In this document: in pieces, positions 41,571-47,411 of the stretch
How positions within the stretch are numbered: position 1 is the first letter of the stretch
How the letters are laid out: every line of letters starts with the position of its first letter
NCBI GenBank assembly: GCA_021202635.1
Contig: JAJQCQ010000033.1
Location: 26,776 to 74,186, forward strand
Reading direction: 5' to 3'
Origin: Lachnospiraceae bacterium
GTDB lineage: Bacteria; Bacillota; Clostridia; Lachnospirales; Lachnospiraceae
DNA: 47,411 nt
Position numbers and translations under genes: made by a program
Notes under the pieces: model-generated
What the model was told of the DNA's origin: nothing
The model's input: only the letters and a program-made list of their open reading frames with translations
The model's database searches: none

Positions 41571-41620
41571 TCAAACGGTCTTCGCTGTAAGCACGAAGAA
41601 CTGGCCTATATAGTTACAAG
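41571..41620. repeat. Interspersed hairpin repeat family A, copy 4
   Basis: The most diverged copy: GTCTTCGCTGTAAGCACGAAG, then ACTGG...ATAGTTACAAG. The stem TCTTCG/CGAAGA carries a T-A pair where copy 1 has C-G and copy 3 has A-T. It lies in the clpP-clpX gap. Confidence 0.6.
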
Positions 41621-41682
41621 GACTGTTACCTAACCATGCGCAACAGTCCTGATCTGTAACTGTGCAGGAACTGAACAGTTAC
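41620..41682. other. Two hairpins in the clpP-clpX gap
   Basis: GGACTGTT (41620-41627) pairs with AACAGTCC (41642-41649), and GTAACTGT (41656-41663) with ACAGTTAC (41675-41682), both perfect 8-bp stems. Neither has a T tract. They may process or stabilise the clpP-clpX message. Confidence 0.55.
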
Positions 41683-41692
41683 CTGATTTTAC

Positions 41693-42274
41693 TTATCTCG
41701 ATGTAACCACTTCGTCAATCAGCCCATAGGCTTTCGCTTCCTCGGCGGACATAAAATTGTCCCTCTCCGTATCAACAGCAATCACTTCCAGAGGCTTGCC
41801 GGTATTGGCTGCAAGCATCTCGTTCAGCTTCTTCTTTGTCTTTAAAATATGGTCTGCGGCAATCTTAATATCGGTCGCCTGGCCCTGTGCACCACCGGAC
41901 GGCTGATGAATCATGATCTCTGAATTCGGAAGCGCGTACCGCTTGCCTTTTGCGCCGCCCGCCAGCAGGAACGCTCCCATGCTCGCGGCCATACCCATAC
42001 AGATTGTCGATACATCACACTTCACATAATGCATCGTATCATAGATCGCCAGTCCGGCCGATACGGATCCCCCCGGGCTGTTAATGTACAGGTGAATATC
42101 CTTATTCGGATCCTCTGACTCCAGGAACAGCAGCTGTGCGACCACCAGGTTCGCGCTCAGATCCGTTACCTCTTCTCCCAGAAAAATAATCCGATCCTTC
42201 AACAGTCTCGAATAGATGTCGTAGGAACGCTCTCCTCTGCCCGTCTGTTCAATCACATACGGCACAAAACTCAT
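41693..42274 (-). CDS. clpP: ATP-dependent Clp protease proteolytic subunit
   Basis: Serine protease forming the tetradecameric chamber used by ClpX. The 193 residues include the catalytic Ser in [11 protein letters not shown], His in [13 protein letters not shown] and Asp in DTERDNFM. N-terminus [20 protein letters not shown] is typical. The start ATG has AAGGGGGAAGG upstream. It lies 60 bp after tig. Confidence 0.97.
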   Translation of the reverse strand: MSFVPYVIEQTGRGERSYDIYSRLLKDRIIFLGEEVTDLSANLVVAQLLFLESEDPNKDIHLYINSPGGSVSAGLAIYDTMHYVKCDVSTICMGMAASMGAFLLAGGAKGKRYALPNSEIMIHQPSGGAQGQATDIKIAADHILKTKKKLNEMLAANTGKPLEVIAVDTERDNFMSAEEAKAYGLIDEVVTSR

Positions 42275-42334
42275 ATTTTCCTTCCCCCTTAATGGCTGCA
42301 GCCGTTCAGTACGCTTCTTTGCTACTGAATGTGC

Positions 42335-43732
42335 TTATTCTTCCTCATCCGAAGCAGCAAGCGTCACTTCCTCTGCTTCATCTGCCACTTCTTCCGAACC
42401 TTCCACAGCAATCTCTTCCAGCTCATCATCCTCGGTCTCTACCGCGTCTACCTCTACCGCCGCGTCTGTCACCAGATCCACAGCTGCCTGCACCCGAAGG
42501 TCTTCCCGCATCTGCTCCAGCTCGTTTTCGCCAAGAAGTCCCTTCAGCTTATCCGCTTCCATCCGGTAAGAAGCCACCATCTTCTGAATTTCTTCATCCA
42601 GACGCTCTTCACTGATTTCGATCTTTTCTACATCAGCGATCGCTTCCAGAACAAGGGAATTCTGGATCCGGCGAAGTGCCTCCGAGCGATACTGCTCTCC
42701 CAGAAGCTCTCTGGTCATACCTGTATACTCCAGATACTGATCCAGGCTCAATCCCTGTCTCTGAATCTGTGCGCCAAACTCATCTACCATGCGGCTGATC
42801 TGTTCATTTACCATCGGAGTCGGAATATCCATCTGAGCATTCGCCGCTGCTTTCTCTACCGCCTTATTCTGCTTCTCACGCTTCATCGCGTCCCGCTTCT
42901 GCTGCAGAAGCTTTGCCTGCACATCACTGCGGTATTCTTCCAGCGTATCAAACTCGGATACATCCTGCGCAAACTCATCATCCAGCTCCGGAAGCTCCTT
43001 CACACTGATGGAATGAACCGTGCATTTAAACACCGCTTCCTTTCCCTGCAGCTCTTTCGCCTGATAATTTGCCGGGAAAGTAACATTTACCTCGGTCTCC
43101 TCGCCAATGTTCTTACCGATCAGCTGCTCCTCGAAGCCCGGAATAAACGCACCGGAGCCAATGGTCAGCGGATAATCCGTACCCTTGCCTCCCTCAAACG
43201 CTTCCCCATCGACAAAGCCTTCAAAATCAAGCTTAATGGAATCCCCATTCTGTACCGGACGATCATCCACATCGATCTCACGGGAATTCTGCTCACGCTC
43301 CTTCTCAATCGCCGCGTTTACTTCCTCCTCAGAGACCTCCGGCTGCTTAATCTCTACCTCGAGTCCCTTGTACTCGCCAAGCGTCACTTCCGGCTTCAGC
43401 GCAACCTCTGCGGTAAAAATAAAAGGTTTGCCCTCTTCGATCTGTACAATGTCAATCTCCGGCCGGGATACAATCATCTCCCCACATTCCTCGACTGCTG
43501 CCGGATACGCACTGTTGATCGCACTGTTCGCGGCATCCTCATAGAAAACGCCTTCACCGTACAGCTTCTGGATCATCTTGCGCGGCGCCTTGCCCTTGCG
43601 GAAGCCCGGCACGCTGATTTTATTCTTCTGAGCCTGATAAGCCTTATCCAAAGCAGTCGTAAATGCTCCTGCTGAAACCTCAATCGTAAGCTTCGCCATA
43701 TTGCCTTCGAGTTTCTCTACCTGTACACTCAT
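42335..43732 (-). CDS. tig: Trigger factor
   Basis: Ribosome-associated chaperone and peptidyl-prolyl isomerase. The 465 residues have the ribosome-docking signature GFRKGKAP (near 44), a central FKBP-type domain (VQNGDSIKLDFEGFVDGEAF, then TIGSGAFIPGFEEQLIG) and a C-terminal helical chaperone domain, followed by an unusually acidic tail (EDDELEEIAVEGSEEV...). The ATG at 43732 has AAGGAGG upstream; the longer frame to 43834 is rejected. First gene of the tig-clpP-clpX block. Confidence 0.96.
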   Translation of the reverse strand: MSVQVEKLEGNMAKLTIEVSAGAFTTALDKAYQAQKNKISVPGFRKGKAPRKMIQKLYGEGVFYEDAANSAINSAYPAAVEECGEMIVSRPEIDIVQIEEGKPFIFTAEVALKPEVTLGEYKGLEVEIKQPEVSEEEVNAAIEKEREQNSREIDVDDRPVQNGDSIKLDFEGFVDGEAFEGGKGTDYPLTIGSGAFIPGFEEQLIGKNIGEETEVNVTFPANYQAKELQGKEAVFKCTVHSISVKELPELDDEFAQDVSEFDTLEEYRSDVQAKLLQQKRDAMKREKQNKAVEKAAANAQMDIPTPMVNEQISRMVDEFGAQIQRQGLSLDQYLEYTGMTRELLGEQYRSEALRRIQNSLVLEAIADVEKIEISEERLDEEIQKMVASYRMEADKLKGLLGENELEQMREDLRVQAAVDLVTDAAVEVDAVETEDDELEEIAVEGSEEVADEAEEVTLAASDEEE

Positions 43733-43892
43733 TGTACGTCTATCCTCCTTGATTCTCCGCGGTGATTCATTCTCTGCCGCATTTCTTAACGCAGGATCCC
43801 CTACGAGCCGCCCTCTGACCAGATTTCCATCCATCTCTGTTTCTCCGGGTGCGAACCATAGTCAAAACTCCCACGTTTGCAGTCATTTGTAT

Positions 43893-43901
43893 AGTATAGC
43901 A
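43893..43901 (-). promoter_or_regulatory. Extended -10 promoter of tig
   Basis: On the minus strand TGCTATACT (extended -10) lies about 160 bp before tig. The -35 is weak. It lies between the pfpI-type gene and tig. Confidence 0.45.
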
Positions 43902-43928
43902 CAGCGCCATTAAAAACACCAGCACTTT

Positions 43929-44477
43929 TTACGCGAAAACAATGCTTTTCGCGAGCTTTTCTGCTGTATCCGCTCCCAAAAGCTGCGCAATCAGCGACAG
44001 TCCGAACGGAATCGCGGTTCCCATTCCGCGGCTGGTCGTCACATTTCCCGAGACCTCCACCGGATTCGTTGTGACCGTCGCACCGGTCAGCTTCTCCTCC
44101 AGTCCCGGATAACACACCGCCGTTCTTCCCTCCAGCAGTCCAAGTCCTCCCAGGACAGTCGGAGCCGCACAGATCGCCGCGATCCGTCTGCCCGCCGCGT
44201 TCTGCTCCTTCAAAAGCTTCGCCAGTCCCTCATGTTCCGCCAGATGTGTTGTCCCCGGCATCCCGCCCGGCAGTACAAGCAGCTGCGCCGCCTCTGCGTC
44301 CAGCTCGTCAAACAGCAGATCCGCCTTCACTTCAATCCCATGGCTTCCGCAGACCTGCACACGCTCCATAATTGAGACCGTCTGAACCTCAATCCCGGCC
44401 CGCCGCAGCAGATCCACCACCGTCAGGCCCTCAATCTCTTCAAATCCATCCGCAAGAAAAACATATGCTTTCCCCAT
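43929..44477 (-). CDS. DJ-1/PfpI (YajL/ThiJ) family protein
   Basis: A 182-residue class-I-glutaminase-like protein. The nucleophile elbow AAICAAPTVLG holds the conserved Cys, with Glu in FLADGFEEIEG and LVLPGGMPGT completing the family pattern. Members act as protein/nucleotide deglycases or stress chaperones; the precise activity cannot be told. Same strand as tig, 196 bp upstream of it, with a promoter between. Confidence 0.9.
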   Translation of the reverse strand: MGKAYVFLADGFEEIEGLTVVDLLRRAGIEVQTVSIMERVQVCGSHGIEVKADLLFDELDAEAAQLLVLPGGMPGTTHLAEHEGLAKLLKEQNAAGRRIAAICAAPTVLGGLGLLEGRTAVCYPGLEEKLTGATVTTNPVEVSGNVTTSRGMGTAIPFGLSLIAQLLGADTAEKLAKSIVFA

Positions 44478-44641
44478 TGTAAAACACTCCTTTGCTCCAT
44501 ATTTTCCATATTCCTGACAGAAAGCGGTTGTTACCGTTCCTAAGTTTATCAGACCATTCCCACAAAATCAATACGCGAATCCCCTTTTCTCATGTAAAAA
44601 AAAGTGTTATAGTGTTATGCGAAAGTGAGGATTCAATAATA

Positions 44642-45088
44642 ATGGAAATTGAGCGAAAATATTTAATTGATGTGCTTCCGTCCAATCTGGAGGATTATCC
44701 CTTCCATCGGATCGAACAGGCTTACCTGTGCACCGCTCCGGTCATCCGTATCCGCAGGCAGGACGACGATTACATTCTTACCTATAAAGGAAAGGGCATG
44801 ATGATGCGTGAAGAATACAACCTGCCGCTCACAGCAGAAGCTTATGCGCATCTACTTTCCAAAGCAGACGGCAGCATTCTCACGAAAAAGCGTTATCTCA
44901 TCCCTCTTACGCGGGAATTGAAAATCGAGCTGGATCTTTTCGAAGGGAAATTTGCCGGCCTCCAGATGGCAGAGGTCGAATTCCCGGATGAAGAAAGTGC
45001 AAACGCCTTCACTCCCCCCGACTGGTTTGGCCGTGAGGTCACCTACGACCCGGCATACCATAACTCAAATATGAGCCAGTGCAGGTAA
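44642..45088 (+). CDS. CYTH-domain protein
   Basis: A 148-residue CYTH (triphosphate tunnel) protein. It starts with the diagnostic MEIERKYLI and continues with basic and acidic tunnel strands (VIRIRRQDDDYILTYKGKG, then LELDLFEGKFAGLQMAEVEF). The family includes triphosphatases and adenylate cyclases; small bacterial members are mostly inorganic triphosphatases. ATG 44642 is chosen as the family start; the frame extending upstream to 44492 lacks similarity. Ribosome binding site GTGAGG at some distance. Confidence 0.9.
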   Translation: MEIERKYLIDVLPSNLEDYPFHRIEQAYLCTAPVIRIRRQDDDYILTYKGKGMMMREEYNLPLTAEAYAHLLSKADGSILTKKRYLIPLTRELKIELDLFEGKFAGLQMAEVEFPDEESANAFTPPDWFGREVTYDPAYHNSNMSQCR

Positions 45089-45119
45089 AAGAAAAGCTGC
45101 TGTCTGACGTAGAAAAACT

Positions 45120-45300
45120 TTTTTCGACATTTTTTGCGTTTTTCGCGAACGTTTGGAGTTTTTTCTTCGTTATATTCTTTGAATGCGTTCTTCTGTGCCT
45201 GACCGTTCTGCTTCCGCAGCGGTTCATATGGAAAACAGTGTAACGATCCGGAAACGCATTCAATACAGGAATCCTGTCCGGCAGCCCAGATCACTGCCCC
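45120..45300 (+). promoter_or_regulatory. Structured upstream region of the XRE gene
   Basis: A Spo0A-box-like TTTTTCGACA (45120-45129, reverse of TGTCGAAAAA) is followed by an 11-bp inverted repeat (TTGAATGCGTT at 45179-45189 with AACGCATTCAA at 45253-45263) enclosing a second hairpin (ACCG..CTGC/GCAGCGGT near 45202-45222), then the palindrome ACAGGAATCCTGT (45265-45277). No gene is seen from 45089 to 45332. Possible leader RNA or operator array. Confidence 0.4.
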
Positions 45301-45332
45301 GGAAGGAACCTCAGGGGGGAGAATAAAGAACG

Positions 45333-45680
45333 ATGAAGGAACAGCCCATTTACCTCAGGAACATGCGCGCGCTCCGCGAAAGCGCAAAATACACACAGGA
45401 AGAAGTCAGCGAAAAGCTGAATATCCAACGTGCGACCTACTGCAACTACGAACTGGGATTTCGGTTGCCGCCGCTGGACATTATCATCGGCCTGGCAGAA
45501 TTATACCAGGTCAGCGTAGATTATATTCTCACCTGCTCCAGTGAAGACGACATTCCGGCAAATTACCGCCATCTGCGCACCAGCGAACGGCGGCTGCTCG
45601 AAACCGTCTGCGCACTCACAGCCAACAGCCAGAAGGAAGTCTGGCAGTTCATATGCTTTAAGAAAAAATACCCGTCCTGA
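45333..45680 (+). CDS. Small XRE-family transcription regulator
   Basis: A 115-residue protein with a Cro/C1-type helix-turn-helix at about 8-66: LRNMRALRESAKYTQEEVSE, then LNIQRATYCNYELGFRLPPL and the conserved LAELYQVSVDYIL. The C-terminal half is a short helical region. The start ATG has GGGGGGAG upstream. Its target is unknown; the structured upstream region may include its own operator. Confidence 0.88.
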   Translation: MKEQPIYLRNMRALRESAKYTQEEVSEKLNIQRATYCNYELGFRLPPLDIIIGLAELYQVSVDYILTCSSEDDIPANYRHLRTSERRLLETVCALTANSQKEVWQFICFKKKYPS

Positions 45681-45687
45681 GCAGGAG

Positions 45688-45722
45688 GCGGCGTGTCTGA
45701 CAGCAGGTGTCATACACGCCGC
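45688..45722. other. GC-rich hairpin between convergent genes
   Basis: GCGGCGTGT (45688-45696) pairs perfectly with ACACGCCGC (45714-45722). It has no T tract, but it lies between the convergent XRE and threonine aldolase genes and may limit read-through. Confidence 0.45.
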
Positions 45723-45786
45723 AAATGCTCCAGGCCGTCCCCTCTCTGGTTCGCAACGGCTCTGTATCCACACCATTCCCCGGCTT

Positions 45787-46812
45787 CTACAGCAGCTCCG
45801 CCAGCTGCGCAAGGTCTTCTTCCGTTGTTGACCAGCTCGTCACGAAACGCACAATCGTGTGCGTCTCATCCGCTTTTTCCCAGAAGCTGAACGCGACCTG
45901 TTTTTTCAGCTTCTCCAGCTTCGCGTCTTCCAGGACAATAAACTGCTGATTCGTCGGCGACTCCAGATAAATCTGACAATTTTTCTCATGAAACAGTGCT
46001 TTTAGGCGCTCTGCCATCTCAATTGCATGGCGGCTGATCTTCCAGTAAAGATCATCCGTGAAAAGCACATCAAACTGGATTCCAAGCAGACGGCCTTTCG
46101 CCAGCAGAGCGCCCCGCTGCTTGATCTGCGGCAGGAAATGCCGCGGTGTGTTGCGCTTTGTGAATACGACTGCCTCCCCGCAGAGTGCGCCAACCTTCGT
46201 TCCGCCAATATAAAACACATCGCAAAGACGCGCCACATCCGCGAGTGTCATATCACTTTGCAGGCTCATCAGCCCATACCCCAGGCGCGCGCCGTCCATA
46301 TAAAGCGGCATCTCATATCTTCTGCAGATTTCAGACAGACGTTCCAGTTCGGCCTTCGTATACAGCGTCCCATACTCCGTCGGATGGGAAAGATAGACCA
46401 TTCCCGGAAAGACCATATGCTCATGGTTCCCGTCCTGATAAAAGGTCTCCAGAAAGCGCTCCAGCTCTCCGGCATCGATTTTCCCGGCGTGCTGCGGAAC
46501 GGTCAGCACCTTATGCCCGGAATATTCAATCGCACCGGCCTCATGGGTGCTCACATGCCCTGTACTGGCCGCAACCACGCCTTCATAGCTTTGCAGCATC
46601 GTGGAGATCACAGTCGCATTCGTCTGCGTCCCTCCCGTCAGAAACCAGACATCCGCTTCCGGGCATCGACAGGCCATCCGTATCCTCTCTTTCGCACTGG
46701 CGCAATACGGGTCCTCCCCATAGCCGGAGACCGCGTCCAGATTCGTCTCCGCCAGGCGCTGCAGGATCGCCGGATGCGCGCCGGTCGTATAGTCACTCTC
46801 AAAAGACAGCAT
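45787..46812 (-). CDS. ltaE: Low-specificity L-threonine aldolase
   Basis: PLP enzyme splitting threonine or allo-threonine to glycine and acetaldehyde. The 341 residues begin MLSFESDYTTGAHPAIL and contain the PLP-binding lysine in FYIGGTKVGALCGEAVVF, plus WFLTGGTQTNATVIS, STGHVSTHEAGAIEYSGHK and MPLYMDGARLGYGL, typical of the beta-eliminating-lyase fold. ATG 46812 has GGAGG 6 nt upstream; the frame extending to 46857 runs into a terminator and is rejected. Confidence 0.92.
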   Translation of the reverse strand: MLSFESDYTTGAHPAILQRLAETNLDAVSGYGEDPYCASAKERIRMACRCPEADVWFLTGGTQTNATVISTMLQSYEGVVAASTGHVSTHEAGAIEYSGHKVLTVPQHAGKIDAGELERFLETFYQDGNHEHMVFPGMVYLSHPTEYGTLYTKAELERLSEICRRYEMPLYMDGARLGYGLMSLQSDMTLADVARLCDVFYIGGTKVGALCGEAVVFTKRNTPRHFLPQIKQRGALLAKGRLLGIQFDVLFTDDLYWKISRHAIEMAERLKALFHEKNCQIYLESPTNQQFIVLEDAKLEKLKKQVAFSFWEKADETHTIVRFVTSWSTTEEDLAQLAELL

Positions 46813-46845
46813 CTCGTACCTCCGAAAAAAACAAAAAAACATCAG

Positions 46846-46866
46846 AAAAGCCTGCACAAACAGGCT
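46846..46866 (-). terminator. Terminator of the tRNA cluster
   Basis: On the minus strand AGCCTG / CAGGCT forms a stem (46849-46854 with 46861-46866) followed by T-rich sequence. It lies 60 bp beyond tRNA-Leu and just before ltaE. Confidence 0.7.
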
Positions 46867-46928
46867 CTCACTATGCAGACAATATGTAAAAGAAAAGCGG
46901 AAAACCGCAAAAGAAAAACTTTATAAAG

Positions 46929-47008
46929 TGCGGCCAGTGGGATTTGAACCCACACGGTCTCCCACAGGAACCTAAATCCTGCACGTCTGCCAATTCCGTC
47001 ATGGCCGC
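46929..47008 (-). tRNA. tRNA-Leu (UAG)
   Basis: Cloverleaf on the minus strand: acceptor GCGGCCA/TGGCCGC with discriminator A, anticodon stem CAGGA/TCCTG around loop TTTAGGT (anticodon TAG), long variable arm and a GGTTCAAATCC T-arm. CCA is not encoded. Confidence 0.96.
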
Positions 47009-47060
47009 AGCAAATCACGTAACGGCTCCGCATCGTTTTCTGGAACGACGAATCGCCAAG

Positions 47061-47132
47061 CTGGGCTAGCCGGATTCGAACCGGCGAATGCAGGAGTCAA
47101 AGTCCTGTGCCTTACCGCTTGGCGATAGCCCA
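47061..47132 (-). tRNA. tRNA-Gln (UUG)
   Basis: Acceptor TGGGCTA/TAGCCCA with discriminator G, anticodon stem CAGGA/TCCTG around CTTTGAC (anticodon TTG), T-arm GGTTCGAATCC. CCA is not encoded. Confidence 0.96.
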
Positions 47133-47156
47133 TTAAAGGGTTTTCATTATAAAAAG

Positions 47157-47230
47157 GGTGGATAAAGGGATTCGAACCCTTGGCCTCCAGAGCCACAATC
47201 TGGCGCGCTAACCAGCTGCGCTATACCCAC
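47157..47230 (-). tRNA. tRNA-His (GUG)
   Basis: Acceptor GTGGGTA/TATCCAC with discriminator C, and a G before the first base as needed for G-1. Anticodon stem CCAGA/TCTGG around TTGTGGC (anticodon GTG), T-arm GGTTCGAATCC. Confidence 0.96.
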
Positions 47231-47278
47231 CATAGTTATTATACAATAGAAACCATATCCATGAATCTGAAATGGAAA

Positions 47279-47352
<74 letters not shown>

Positions 47353-47356
47353 AAAA

Positions 47357-47411
47357 AGCGGGTGATGGGAATCGAACCCACGTGTCCAGCTTGGAAGGCT
47401 GGTGTTCTACC
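47357..47411 (-). tRNA. tRNA-Gly (UCC), 5' part cut by the window edge
   Basis: The 3' part is present: anticodon stem CCAGC/GCTGG around CTTCCAA (anticodon TCC), T-arm GGTTCGATTCC and acceptor strand CACCCGC with discriminator T. The 5' acceptor and D-arm start lie beyond 47411. Confidence 0.93.

Overview
The window looks like a chromosomal segment of a spore-forming, Gram-positive Clostridia bacterium, most likely a member of the Lachnospiraceae with moderate GC. The basis is a full spoIIIA operon, spo0A, codY directly after dprA-topA, a sufCBDSU operon, AGGAGG-type ribosome binding sites with several TTG/GTG starts, and tRNA genes without an encoded CCA. The genus cannot be fixed from this window.

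Layout, left to right. 1-6.4 kb (+): comM-like ATPase, dprA, topA and codY, the last with its own promoter overlapped by a near-perfect CodY box. 6.4-7.6 kb (-): a secreted SGNH hydrolase with cell-wall-binding repeats. 7.7-13.5 kb (-): spoIIIAA to spoIIIAH, the mother-cell side of the engulfment channel, preceded by a sigma-E type promoter; spoIIIAE is frameshifted in an A7 tract and two gaps of the operon hold hairpin repeats. 13.5-17.4 kb: carbamate kinase (+), dUTPase and a glycogen-debranching-type GH13 enzyme (-). 17.4-25.6 kb, the most accessory-looking part: an orphan plus-strand promoter-terminator unit (candidate small RNA), a 1485-residue surface protein whose sorting signal lies in frame behind two stop codons, and, divergent from it, an HTH regulator plus a transmembrane Ser/Thr kinase with an extracellular leucine-rich-repeat sensor. 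25.5-28.5 kb (-): a ferredoxin-less ASKHA protein and an MFS transporter. 28.5-33.7 kb (-): sufCBDSU Fe-S assembly operon behind a promoter containing a perfect palindrome. 33.7-37.8 kb: spo0A (-), an ECF S component and coaX (+), rpsT (+), engB (-). 37.8-43.8 kb (-): the protein quality-control block tig-clpP-clpX-lon-engB. 43.9-47.4 kb: DJ-1/PfpI protein, CYTH protein, a small XRE regulator, threonine aldolase, then five tRNA genes on the minus strand (Gly, Arg, His, Gln, Leu in transcription order), the Gly gene cut by the window edge.

Functional threads: nutrient sensing and sporulation (CodY, Spo0A, SpoIIIA), proteostasis (Tig/ClpXP/Lon), Fe-S assembly, and a putative surface-sensing locus (HTH, LRR kinase, large surface protein). 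Regulatory DNA is rich: a four-copy interspersed repeat with covarying hairpin pairs, a shared 10-mer TGTCGAAAAA upstream of three transcription units, palindromes in the suf and lon promoters, and a terminator-like hairpin in the spo0A leader. No CRISPR array, prophage or transposase gene was seen.
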